A stretch of 64,000 bases of DNA from Microbacterium excoecariae (lineage in GTDB: Bacteria; Actinomycetota; Actinomycetes; Actinomycetales; Microbacteriaceae), in NCBI RefSeq assembly GCF_011326725.1, contig NZ_JAANCO010000001.1:496001-560000 (forward strand), written 5' to 3'. Within the stretch, counting starts at the first letter, position 1. Every line of letters begins with the position of its first letter. The notes beneath the pieces are model-generated. The model was not told where the DNA came from. It did no database searches and saw only the letters and a program-made list of their open reading frames with translations. The position numbers were made by a program, and so were the translations under genes. Below are positions 26,140 through 34,301 of this stretch, piece by piece.

Positions 26140-26780
26140 CCGAGGCTCCTCGGCGGCGGGTCGCGACCATGAACGTGTCGACGACGGACCCGGGGTGGCT
26201 CATGATCCCGGACGACCTGGACGCCGCGGAGCGCGCCGCCTGGCCCGGTGAGGTGGCCGCGCGCATTCTCGAGGCGTGGTCCGGCACCGACACGACGGCG
26301 AGCGCGGAGGTGCTCGAGCACATGTTGCACGCCTCGCTCGAGGTGCGCGGAGCGGACGACTTCGTGTTCGAGGTCTGGCCGTTCGCGGCCGCGATCCGGA
26401 GCCGCGTGCGCATGAACCGCGTCGCGGTCGACGAGATTCCCGCCTGGGAGGACCTCGGATACACGGTCATGCCGTACGAGTCGCTGTCCATGGGCGACGG
26501 CTATATCGCGACCGGGTCGAGCGCCGCGGCGCTCGGGGACGAATCGACGACGATGTTCCGGAGCGCCGTGGTGTTCGCGGATGCCGAGATGGCCGTCGTG
26601 GTGTTCGTCGAGCCCACCCCGGAGGCGCTCTACCTCTCGACGCTCGTGGGCTTGCAGGGGGTCGTCGACTCGATCGAGATCGACTTTGCCGACGGCAGCC
26701 GCTTCCGCGCGACGCCGCCCGCGCGCTTCGTGACGGATCGCGACGCGGAGTGGCCGGACGGCGCGGAGGGTGCCGCGTGA
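26136..26780 (+). CDS. Conserved secretion-cassette protein (cassette A, gene 4)
   Basis: 214 residues from ATG 26136, overlapping the previous stop by four bases. Soluble, alpha/beta, no signal peptide. Paralogous to 30092-30742: the pair shares a GWLMIPDDLDAAERAAWP-type N-terminal segment (SWALVPHTADAARRAEWP in the paralog) and an Ala-rich helix near the end (EALYLSTLVGLQGVVDSI / LAVYLQAAPALAALLDTV). I do not recognise the family. Strict co-occurrence with genes 1, 2 and 5 in both cassettes suggests a chaperone or adaptor. Confidence 0.65.
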   Translation: MTEAPRRRVATMNVSTTDPGWLMIPDDLDAAERAAWPGEVAARILEAWSGTDTTASAEVLEHMLHASLEVRGADDFVFEVWPFAAAIRSRVRMNRVAVDEIPAWEDLGYTVMPYESLSMGDGYIATGSSAAALGDESTTMFRSAVVFADAEMAVVVFVEPTPEALYLSTLVGLQGVVDSIEIDFADGSRFRATPPARFVTDRDAEWPDGAEGAA

Positions 26781-27403
26781 GTGGGATGTCCCTGCGCGAG
26801 GAGCTCGGCGCGAGGCCGGACCCCGAGTTCGAGCTGCGGCTGCCGGACGGATGGGTGCGACGATCGCCCGACGACACCACCGAGCGCGAGTTCGAACGCG
26901 CGATCCGCGCTCGCGCGATGGCGCACGGTATGCCCGACATGATGGCGACCGGCGGCCAGCTGCTTCGTGACGCGTTCTCGCAGATGAGGGAACATCGCGT
27001 CGTCGCGATGTTCCTGCCCTTCAACGACGACGATCGCGGGTACTTCCCCGTGCCCATGTCGGTCCTCGCCACCGTCCGGCACGGTCGCCCCGACCAGACG
27101 CTCGACGCCTACGTGCGGCACCTCATCGCCCACGAAGGCGGGACCCCGCTTCTCGAGGACAAGCGCGTCGTGCGGGTCGAGCGCGAGGAACGTCAGACGC
27201 ACGACGGCGCGGAGATCGTCGTCGCGACCACCCTCTACGTCACGCCCATCCCCGGCACGCGCCGCCAGCGCGCCCTCGAGCTCGCGGCGACCTACGGCCG
27301 GCCCGCGACCATGCACCGCGAAGACCCGCAGATCGAGACGGTCCACGGCCTCTTCGACATGATGGTGTCCACGCTGCGCTGGGTGCCGCCGCGGACGCAC
27401 TGA
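26777..27403 (+). CDS. Conserved secretion-cassette protein (cassette A, gene 5)
   Basis: 208 residues from GTG 26777 (GTGA overlap with the previous stop); ATG 26786 is an alternative. Shares with 30735-31394 the start PDPEFELRLPDGWVR, the middle FPVPMSVLATVRHG and the end YVTPIPGTRRQRALELA plus DLMVSTLRW. Soluble and mixed alpha/beta. Unknown family. Together with gene 4 it forms the most conserved soluble pair of the two cassettes. Confidence 0.65.
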   Translation: MSGMSLREELGARPDPEFELRLPDGWVRRSPDDTTEREFERAIRARAMAHGMPDMMATGGQLLRDAFSQMREHRVVAMFLPFNDDDRGYFPVPMSVLATVRHGRPDQTLDAYVRHLIAHEGGTPLLEDKRVVRVEREERQTHDGAEIVVATTLYVTPIPGTRRQRALELAATYGRPATMHREDPQIETVHGLFDMMVSTLRWVPPRTH

Positions 27404-27446
27404 GGACCGCAGCACCGCCGCGAACCCGAAGAGAGGACGGTCGACC

Positions 27447-28133
27447 GTGAGGGAACGGCAGACCATCGACACCTGGGCGCGCGAGGAGCCGTTCACCGAT
27501 CCCGTCGACCTCGGCGCCGTCGAGCGCGCCGTCCTCGCGCGGCCGCTCCCCGACGAGGGATCGCGCGACCACCCGGCGACGGGCCGCGGCGCGCGCACCG
27601 TCGCGGCGTCGATCCTCGTCGTCCTCGGCGCGATCGCGCCCGCGGGCGGCGTTGCGCTCGCCGCCGCTGCGAGCGCGACGCGTTCGGAGGCGCTCGCGGG
27701 GATGTCGGGCAGCGTCGCCCTGGTCTGGGCCGCCATCATCGCGGTGCCCCTGCTCATGTGGTGGGTCGTGTTCGACCGCCACGCCACGGGCGGGATCCGG
27801 GGCTTCGCCGTTCTCGCTCCCGCGCTCTCGATCGCGGCGCTCGCAGTGGCGCTCGGGTCCTCCTGGGATCTCACCCTTCTGTACTTCTGGGCGGCCATCG
27901 CCGCAGTGGTCCTGGGCGTCGTGCTCGCCGTGTGCGTTTTTGCCGTGTCGAAGCCTGGACCGCCGCCGTCCGCGGTGCCCGGGGATCCGAACGACGTCGA
28001 GCAGGCCGCGCGCCTCAAGCAGCGCACGATCGTGCTCCACGTGCTGCGCTCGCGGGGCTTGGTCTCCGATGAGCTGTACCTGCGGGCGATCAACGCGCCT
28101 CTGGGCTCCTGGGGCGGCCTCGACCGCGCCTGA
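27447..28133 (+). CDS. Membrane protein with shared C-terminal motif (cassette A, gene 6)
   Basis: 228 residues from GTG 27447. Acidic N-terminus, four membrane helices between about residues 50 and 170, then a cytosolic tail with VLRSRGLVSDELYLRAINAPLG, that is LRSRGLV and RAINAPLG, parallel to the tail of the gene at 25393. The two are probably paralogs within one cassette. Function unknown. Confidence 0.6.
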   Translation: MRERQTIDTWAREEPFTDPVDLGAVERAVLARPLPDEGSRDHPATGRGARTVAASILVVLGAIAPAGGVALAAAASATRSEALAGMSGSVALVWAAIIAVPLLMWWVVFDRHATGGIRGFAVLAPALSIAALAVALGSSWDLTLLYFWAAIAAVVLGVVLAVCVFAVSKPGPPPSAVPGDPNDVEQAARLKQRTIVLHVLRSRGLVSDELYLRAINAPLGSWGGLDRA

Positions 28134-28167
28134 CGCGGATCCGTGCGGGAAGGCGCCCACACCGCAT

Positions 28168-28211
28168 GGGCACTTCTCCCCATCGCGGATCCGCCCGCCC
28201 GCGCATAGGTT
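28168..28211 (+). promoter_or_regulatory. Secretion-locus promoter 3 (cassette B)
   Basis: GGGCACTTCTCCCC at 28168-28181 followed by CATCG, and -10 TAGGTT at 28206-28211. Offset 38 nt as in the other three copies. Leader of about 48 nt before the WXG100-like gene, with GGGGGCAG as ribosome binding site. Confidence 0.75.
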
Positions 28212-28265
28212 GTTCTCAGGCGGCCCGATCGGGCTGCCGAATCCACGACCTGGGGGCAGATACCG

Positions 28266-28553
28266 ATGAGCGATTTCGGCGCAACATACGACGAGATGGA
28301 GTCGACGGCCACGAAGCTGGACGACGGCAAGGAGTCGATCGACTCGCTGCTGGACGAGCTGCAGGGCCACGTCGACGACCTCGTCGAGGACGGGTTCAAG
28401 ACGGAGAAGGCGTCGGGCAAGTTCCGCGACGGCTACGAGGACCTCACGAACGGCATGAAGGAGGCCGCGGACGGCGTGACCGACATGGCCACGGCGCTGC
28501 GCGACATGGCGCAGGCGATCCGCGACCTCGACGACCAGCTCGCCGGCGGCTGA
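28266..28553 (+). CDS. WXG100-superfamily protein lacking the WXG motif (cassette B)
   Basis: 95 residues, all-helical hairpin of ESAT-6 size, acidic. At the turn, where WXG is expected, the sequence reads DGFKTEKASGKF; the downstream FxxGYxxL pattern (FRDGYEDLTNGM) is as in WXG100 proteins. Such proteins are exported as dimers by the EccC motor. It has no counterpart at the head of cassette A. It is the closest thing to a classical type VII substrate in the locus. Confidence 0.75.
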   Translation: MSDFGATYDEMESTATKLDDGKESIDSLLDELQGHVDDLVEDGFKTEKASGKFRDGYEDLTNGMKEAADGVTDMATALRDMAQAIRDLDDQLAGG

Positions 28554-28630
28554 ACCGCCGCACGCGTCGCGGCGAGACGGTTGCCGTCTCGCCGTGACCT
28601 GTTTCGTCGCCGAGGGGGAGGACGTTTTCG

Positions 28631-28951
28631 ATGCCTGATGTCGTCATCAGCTACGCCACGCTCGAGAGCCTGATCGAGAAGCTCTCGGGCATGATCACCG
28701 AGCTGGACACGGGAAGCAAGGGCAGCGCGCTGCGCAGCGCCATCGGCGAGCCCTTCGGGCGCTCGGAGCTGACCGACCGCGCGGAGGAGACCGAGGACCG
28801 CTGGAACGACAAGCGCGAGTCGCTCGTGAAAGACCTCACCTCGATCCGCGACTTCTCGCAGGAGATCCACGACGGGTACGCGCAGTTCGACGACGAGGCC
28901 GCCGCGCAGTTCGAGGCCGGGGCCGACGTGCCCGGCAATGCCGATTACTGA
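28631..28951 (+). CDS. Small helical secretion-cassette protein (cassette B, gene 1)
   Basis: 106 residues behind GGGGGAGGA. Paralog of 23846-24151: IGEPFGRSELTDRAEE, a W-x2-KR motif (RWNDKRESL) and a QFDDEAAAQF end all align. All-helical, no signal peptide. Probably the partner of the LXG-like protein that follows after 20 bp. Confidence 0.65.
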   Translation: MPDVVISYATLESLIEKLSGMITELDTGSKGSALRSAIGEPFGRSELTDRAEETEDRWNDKRESLVKDLTSIRDFSQEIHDGYAQFDDEAAAQFEAGADVPGNADY

Positions 28952-28971
28952 TCGTTCGGGGGAGCGAGAAG

Positions 28972-30099
28972 ATGTCTGATATGTGCTGGGGCCCCGGCTC
29001 CTACGTCACCTGGCCGACGAGCCCCGAGGGGCGGCGGATCGCGCAGTTCGCGCCGTCGGCGAGCGACGTGGTCGCGGCCGCGCAGGAGATGGTGGACATC
29101 GCCCTCGACATGACCTCCGCCTCGCGCACGCTGCAGGCGGTGGCCGAGAGTGAGGACGGGCAGCAGGGTCAGGCCGTCGACAAGCTGCGCGCGCTCGTCG
29201 GCGACACCTGGGAGATCCTCGGACAGTCCGGGTCGATGTATTACGCGACGGCCTCGGCGATCCGCACGTACGGGCGGACCCTGGAGAACAGCGTCGCCGA
29301 GGACATCGACAGCGCCTACACGCTGGCGTCCGAGAAGTGGGAGGCGTACGACACGCTCCCGGGCGACCGCGACGGCGACCTCACCGCCTCGCCGTCCGAC
29401 GACGACCCGAACGCCGCGGGGGACGCGCAGGACAACCGCGAGAAGTACGACGCGTTCCAGGAGTGGATGAACGCGGCGAACGCGTGGGACGCCTGCTACA
29501 ACGATTGGGAAGACGCCTGGAACACGGCGATCGACGCGATCGAGGACGCGCACGAGGACGGCCCGGCCGACGGGTGGAACGAGTTCTTCGGCGACTTCCT
29601 CGAGATCGCCTACATCGTCCTGACGATCGCCGCGCTCGTCGTCGGCATCGTCGCGATCTTCGTCACGGGCCCCTTCATCCTCGCGCTCGGCGCGATCATC
29701 GGCGGGCTGATCGCGGTGATCTCCATCGTGCGCTACACGCGGGGCGAGACGGATCTCCAGACGATGCTGATCGACATCGCCTGCGCGATCCCGGTCGGGT
29801 ACATCGGCAAGGGCATCGCGCTCCTCGACCTCCCCGCGCTCACGCGCCTCGGGAGCGGCGCCGCGAACCTCGTCGGCGACGCCGCGGGGGCGCTCCTCCC
29901 GCGCATCGGGCCCATGGCCGGGTGGGCCGACGACGTCTCGCGCGGCGTGTTCCGCGGGCTGTCGCCCTATCTCGCCGGCCTCGGCGCGCTCGATCTGCCT
30001 TCCGTCGGTCAGACGATCCAGGGCGTCGACAGCCTCCTGAACCTCGTTCGCACGAAGCTCGCCGCCGACTCGACGGCGGGCGTGATCGCCGGTGAGTGA
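28972..30099 (+). CDS. LXG-like secretion substrate with hydrophobic core (cassette B, gene 2)
   Basis: 375 residues. Helical head (1-200) with GQQGQAVDKLRALVGDTW, KWEAYDTLPGD and YDAFQEWMNAANAWDACYNDW, aligned to the cassette A protein. The hydrophobic hairpin is at about residues 209-253, almost the same position as in the paralog. The C-terminal 120 residues differ from it. No signal peptide, no known enzymatic motif. Overlaps the next gene by eight bases. Confidence 0.6.
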   Translation: MSDMCWGPGSYVTWPTSPEGRRIAQFAPSASDVVAAAQEMVDIALDMTSASRTLQAVAESEDGQQGQAVDKLRALVGDTWEILGQSGSMYYATASAIRTYGRTLENSVAEDIDSAYTLASEKWEAYDTLPGDRDGDLTASPSDDDPNAAGDAQDNREKYDAFQEWMNAANAWDACYNDWEDAWNTAIDAIEDAHEDGPADGWNEFFGDFLEIAYIVLTIAALVVGIVAIFVTGPFILALGAIIGGLIAVISIVRYTRGETDLQTMLIDIACAIPVGYIGKGIALLDLPALTRLGSGAANLVGDAAGALLPRIGPMAGWADDVSRGVFRGLSPYLAGLGALDLPSVGQTIQGVDSLLNLVRTKLAADSTAGVIAGE

Positions 30100-30742
30100 C
30101 GCGGCCGGCGCGCGCGCCGTGCTCCAGATCGACCCGCGCGGGACCTCGTGGGCCCTCGTGCCGCACACCGCGGATGCCGCGCGCCGCGCGGAGTGGCCGG
30201 AGGAGATCCTGTCGGCGTTGGCGGCCCGCTGGGGAGTGACCGGCCAGCGTGCCGCGGAGCTCGCCCCCGAGGCCGTCGTGCGCGCGATGATCGAGGCGGA
30301 TCCGGGGGGCGTGCTCGCCGAGGTCGTCGACTGGCCCGTTCCCGGCGAGTGGCCGATCCGCGTGAGCTTCTCGCTCGCCGCGCCCGGCGGCGGGCGGGAT
30401 CTGCGCGCTCGCGGCTACGCGGCAGCGCCGTGCACGAGTGCCGCGCTCGGCGCCGGCACGCAGTACACCCGGCGCTCGCCCACGGAGGAGGTCGGCCGCG
30501 AGGACGCACTGGACGGCGTCGTCGTGTTCGATCGCGGCGACGCCACGCTCGTGGCGCGGATCCATCCGGCGCCCCTCGCGGTATACCTCCAGGCCGCACC
30601 CGCGCTGGCGGCGCTTCTGGACACCGTGCGGCTCACGGATGCGGCCGGGCGGGATTTCTCTGTCTCCGACCCCGGCGCCGTGACGGTGGCCAACAGCGAT
30701 CTCTGGGCGGTCGAGGACGCGTCGGGAGGCGCAGATGACTAA
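30092..30742 (+). CDS. Conserved secretion-cassette protein (cassette B, gene 4 homolog)
   Basis: 216 residues from GTG 30092, overlapping the previous gene by eight bases. Paralog of 26136-26780 by the N-terminal tryptophan/proline segment (SWALVPHTADAARRAEWP) and the late Ala-rich helix. Soluble, no recognised domain. Cassette B has no homolog of cassette A gene 3 in front of it. Confidence 0.65.
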   Translation: MSDAAGARAVLQIDPRGTSWALVPHTADAARRAEWPEEILSALAARWGVTGQRAAELAPEAVVRAMIEADPGGVLAEVVDWPVPGEWPIRVSFSLAAPGGGRDLRARGYAAAPCTSAALGAGTQYTRRSPTEEVGREDALDGVVVFDRGDATLVARIHPAPLAVYLQAAPALAALLDTVRLTDAAGRDFSVSDPGAVTVANSDLWAVEDASGGADD

Positions 30743-31394
30743 CGCGCGGGAATCCCTGCGCGCGGCGCTGGGGGCGACGCCCGATCCGGAGTTCGAGCTG
30801 ACGCTCCCGCGCGGGTGGGAACGGTCCGAACCCTCGCCGGAGGCAGAGGCGGCGCTCGAGAAGCGCCTCAGCCGGCGATTCATGGAACACGGATCCCCCG
30901 ACGGCATGCGCGCGTTCGTCCAGCTCCGGGGCATGCTGCGTCAGTCCATGACCGACATGCGCGCCCAGCACGTCGTGGCCTATTTCGCCCCCACGGGGGA
31001 GCGAAGCGACGTCGCGTTCCCCGTGCCGGCGTCCATCGTCGCCACGATCCGCTCCGCTCCCACGACGGAGGAGATGGACGGATACGTCAAGCGCCTCATC
31101 GTCTCCGAGGGCGCGCGCCCGATGGAGGCAAACCGGTCGATCCTGCGGTTCGAGCGCGAGCGGATCCGTGAGGAAAAGGGGGAGCGGATCGTGTTGAGTT
31201 CCACCGTCTACGCGACTCCGATCCCCGGCTCGCGCCGGCGGCGGGCGCTCGAGCTCGTCGCGGGCTACGGCCGCCCCGAGGACATCCCGCGCGACGACGA
31301 GACGATCCGCGCCGCGCACGCGTTTCTCGACCTCATGGTCAGCACGCTGCGGTGGCGTCGACCCGACACCGTGGGAGGTGGCCATGCAGGATAG
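30735..31394 (+). CDS. Conserved secretion-cassette protein (cassette B, gene 5 homolog)
   Basis: 219 residues, again overlapping its neighbour by eight bases. Paralog of 26777-27403: PDPEFELTLPRGWER, FPVPASIVATIRSA, YATPIPGSRRRRALEL and DLMVSTLRW line up in the same order. It has an extra polar tail. Unknown family. Confidence 0.65.
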   Translation: MTNARESLRAALGATPDPEFELTLPRGWERSEPSPEAEAALEKRLSRRFMEHGSPDGMRAFVQLRGMLRQSMTDMRAQHVVAYFAPTGERSDVAFPVPASIVATIRSAPTTEEMDGYVKRLIVSEGARPMEANRSILRFERERIREEKGERIVLSSTVYATPIPGSRRRRALELVAGYGRPEDIPRDDETIRAAHAFLDLMVSTLRWRRPDTVGGGHAG

Positions 31395-32406
31395 TGCGGT
31401 GGAGACTCCGATCGATGTGACCGCGTTTACGGCGCCCGTGACGCGTGAGGAGGCGCGCGCGGCAGATAGCGGTTCTGCGTCCGCCGGGATCGAGGATTCG
31501 TCCCGGCGCGAGCTGATGTGGATGCTGCTCGGCGTGTGCGGCGTCCTCCTCGTGGTCGGCGTCGTCATGGCTATCGTGCAGCGCGCATGGTGGCCTGTGT
31601 GGGGGATGCCCGGCGGGATCGGGATCGTGGGCGCGATCATCCCCGTCCTGGAACTGCGGCGATCCTCCCCGGCGCGCGCGCTGCGGATGGAGCGCTTCGC
31701 CGCCGACAACGGTTTCTCCTTCGCGCGCCGCAAGGCGGGGGCGGGGTACCGCGGCGCCGCCTTCACGCACGGCCGCGACCACGCCCGGAGCCTCGTCGTG
31801 TCGACCCGGCGCCGCGGGCGTCCCGTCGAGATCGGCAACCTGCGCTTCACGGAGGGCGGGCCGCGCACGTTCGTGCGCCAATGCGGTTACGTCGCCCTCC
31901 GCGTGACGGGGAGTCTGCCGCACATCGTCGTCGAGGCCGGACACCGTCGGCAGGTTACGCAGCGACGAATGCCGCTGCCGCCCCACGCCTCGCAGGTCGT
32001 GGACGTCGGCGCGGGCCGTGCCTTCACGGTCTACGCGGCCGAGGGCGCGGAGGACGTGGCGCGGGCGCTCTTCGACGCGGAGAATCGCGAGCGCTTCCGG
32101 CGCCTGGCGCGATGGTTCGACGTCGAGTTCGTGGAGGACACCATGCTCCTCACGTCCCGTCGCCTGGCGTCCCGCCCGGATCCGGCGTGGTGGACGGAGA
32201 TGATGGGCCTCGTCGACGACGTCGCCGCGTCCGTCTCGACCTGGCCGGTCTGGGCGACGGCGCGGGAGAGGTCCCGCTCCGGATCCACGCCCGCGCTCCG
32301 CGTCTCGCGCTGGCGCCAATCGAAGGTCGGCGTCATCGCGCTCGCGGTGACTCTGCCCGTCGCCACGGCAATCGCGCTCGTCGTCACCGACAACCTGCCG
32401 TGGTGA
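31384..32406 (+). CDS. Membrane protein ending cassette B
   Basis: 340 residues from ATG 31384 behind GGGAGG, overlapping the previous gene by 11 bases. Two membrane helices near residues 47-85, a soluble middle of about 220 residues with many Arg, and one C-terminal helix (VALAVTLPVATAIALVV-like, residues about 315-333). Not related by eye to the membrane proteins of cassette A. In position it matches their slot, so each cassette ends with a different membrane protein. Function unknown. Confidence 0.6.
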   Translation: MQDSAVETPIDVTAFTAPVTREEARAADSGSASAGIEDSSRRELMWMLLGVCGVLLVVGVVMAIVQRAWWPVWGMPGGIGIVGAIIPVLELRRSSPARALRMERFAADNGFSFARRKAGAGYRGAAFTHGRDHARSLVVSTRRRGRPVEIGNLRFTEGGPRTFVRQCGYVALRVTGSLPHIVVEAGHRRQVTQRRMPLPPHASQVVDVGAGRAFTVYAAEGAEDVARALFDAENRERFRRLARWFDVEFVEDTMLLTSRRLASRPDPAWWTEMMGLVDDVAASVSTWPVWATARERSRSGSTPALRVSRWRQSKVGVIALAVTLPVATAIALVVTDNLPW

Positions 32407-32415
32407 CGGCGCCGC

Positions 32416-32459
32416 GGGCAGAACTGCCCATCGGCGCGGGGCGCGCGTGCGCATAGGCT
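32416..32459 (+). promoter_or_regulatory. Secretion-locus promoter 4 (leaderless lipoprotein gene)
   Basis: GGGCAGAACTGCCC at 32416-32429 is a perfect palindrome; -10 TAGGCT at 32454-32459, again 38 nt from motif start to -10 start. The GTG at 32466 follows the -10 by 6 nt, so transcription should begin at the start codon. This fixes the palindrome centre at about -43.5, where an activator would touch the -35 region. Confidence 0.8.
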
Positions 32460-32465
32460 GGCGGG

Positions 32466-34262
32466 GTGAGGGCCGTGCGTCGAGCGATGTCAGGTGCCGC
32501 GGCCATCGCCGCGGCGTGTGCGCTGGCGGCCTGCGGCGGGGTGGCCGCCCCCGGAACCGTCGTGGCGGGATCCGTCGCCACCGTCGCCTGGGAGGGCCCG
32601 CTCACGACCCTAAACCCGGCCGTCGCCGCCGAGCGGACGGCCGGCGATCTCGACGTGGCCGCGCTGACGCGGGCGCGATTCGCGACCGTCGAATCGGGCG
32701 CGCTCGTCGCGAACGAGGACTTCGGCCAGGTCACGATCGAAGAGGAGTCGGCCGGCGGCCTGGTCGTCTCTTATGACCTCGCGGAGCCCGTGTGGTCGGA
32801 CGGCATCGCGCTCGACGCCGCCGACCTGATGCTCGCATGGGCGGCGGGATCCGGGGGGCTCCGCGCCGCGACCGACGTCGAGTTCGCCGCGGCCGACACG
32901 GGGCTCGCGCTGTCCGAGGAGGTCCCGGCATACGACGAGTTCGCGCGGCGCATCGAGGTGACCTACACGGAGCCGGTGATCGACTGGCAGACGGCCATCG
33001 ACGTCGCGGTCCCGGCCCACGTCGTGGGCCAGCGCGCCCTCGGCATCGACGACCCGATGGCCGCGAAGACCGCCGTCATCGAGGCGATCACCGGGCGCGA
33101 CGCCGCCGCGCTCGAGCAGATCGCCCAGCTCTGGAACGAGGGCTTTGCAGTCACGGGCAAGGGCGGGCTCGTCGCGGCGGACGAGCTCACGCTCTCCAGC
33201 GGGCCATATGCCATCGACGTCATACAGGGCGGACCGGACGAGGAGGGCCAGAAGGTCACCCTCGTCGCCAACCCGCGCTACACCGGCACGCGCACCCCCG
33301 CCTACGAGACGCTCGTCCTGCAGCGCGACGCGGAGGAGGATCCGACGGACCTCGGCGACGCCTACGACGTCATGACCGTCCGCCCCACCGACGAGAACTT
33401 CGACGCGATCCGGACCCTCGAGCGCACCGACCACGGCGTAAGCATCACGGACCGCGGCGAGCTCTGGACGCTGCTCGCCCGGGTCGACGGGGTCAGCAAG
33501 CTCAGCGATCCCGCCGTTCGCGCGGTGTTCCTCCGCGCGTTCGATCGAACGGACGTCACCTCCGCCGCCGCCGGCGCGTGGGAGGACGCGTACCCCGCGG
33601 CCTCCGCCGTGCTGTTCGCCCCGGGCGACGAGGGTTACGACATCGCGCAGGAGGACGCCGGCTTCGCGGACGCGTTCCGCCGCACCGGCGAGCCCGCGGA
33701 GGAGCGGATCGCCGCGGGGATCCCCGAGAACTCCGCCGTGTGCGTCCTCTACGACAGCACCTCCGCGTTCGCGACGGCCGCGTTCGAGGCGCTCCGCGCG
33801 CAGGTCGCCGAGGCGGGCTGGGCGGCCGCCGACTGCGGCAACCCCGACCCGGCCAGCGTCGTCGAGGTCGGCGGGGAGTGGGACGTGCAGATCACGCGGC
33901 TGGCGATCCCCGCCACCCCGGCCGAGATCGACGCCGTGTGGGGCACGGGCGGTGCGCTCAACGCGACGGGGGCCACGAGCGATGCGCGCGACGCGCTCAT
34001 CGACGAGCTCGCGCACACGACGGATCCGTACGCCGCGCGCGACACGCGCGTCGCGATCGAGAAGACGATCGTCGACCAGATGGTCGCCGTGCCGCTCGCG
34101 ATGGATCCGATCGTCGCGCTCGCGGACACGTCCCTCGAGGCGGTGCTCCCGCGCGGCGGCCGCGTGGCGCCCGTCCTCGGCACGGCGGTCGACTGGCGCC
34201 CCGCCGGCGCGCCGGAGCCCGCGCCGACCGAGGAATCGGGCGAGGACGGATCCCTGTTCTGA
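32466..34262 (+). CDS. Oligopeptide-binding-like (SBP family 5) lipoprotein in secretion locus
   Basis: 598 residues from GTG 32466. Signal peptide with lipobox LAACGG (Cys near residue 19). The mature part follows the family 5 solute-binding order: LTTLNPAVAAER near the start, WSDGIALDAADLMLAW (the usual W-x-DG-x-xxTA-xD region), SSGPYAIDVI and a late dimer-like lobe. There is no permease or ATPase nearby. Its promoter is shared with the secretion genes, so it probably serves them, for example as an envelope assembly or sensing component; that is inference. Compared with DppA/OppA the length is normal. Confidence 0.75.
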   Translation: MRAVRRAMSGAAAIAAACALAACGGVAAPGTVVAGSVATVAWEGPLTTLNPAVAAERTAGDLDVAALTRARFATVESGALVANEDFGQVTIEEESAGGLVVSYDLAEPVWSDGIALDAADLMLAWAAGSGGLRAATDVEFAAADTGLALSEEVPAYDEFARRIEVTYTEPVIDWQTAIDVAVPAHVVGQRALGIDDPMAAKTAVIEAITGRDAAALEQIAQLWNEGFAVTGKGGLVAADELTLSSGPYAIDVIQGGPDEEGQKVTLVANPRYTGTRTPAYETLVLQRDAEEDPTDLGDAYDVMTVRPTDENFDAIRTLERTDHGVSITDRGELWTLLARVDGVSKLSDPAVRAVFLRAFDRTDVTSAAAGAWEDAYPAASAVLFAPGDEGYDIAQEDAGFADAFRRTGEPAEERIAAGIPENSAVCVLYDSTSAFATAAFEALRAQVAEAGWAAADCGNPDPASVVEVGGEWDVQITRLAIPATPAEIDAVWGTGGALNATGATSDARDALIDELAHTTDPYAARDTRVAIEKTIVDQMVAVPLAMDPIVALADTSLEAVLPRGGRVAPVLGTAVDWRPAGAPEPAPTEESGEDGSLF

Positions 34263-34301
34263 CGCCGGCCTTTGGCACAATGGCAGGTGAACGGGGGACG
34301 A

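Noticed and set aside
24151-30099. Calling the LXG-like proteins pore-forming toxins
   Set aside because: The hydrophobic hairpins fit the idea, but no toxin domain is recognised and immunity has not been shown, so they are described only as LXG-like substrates.
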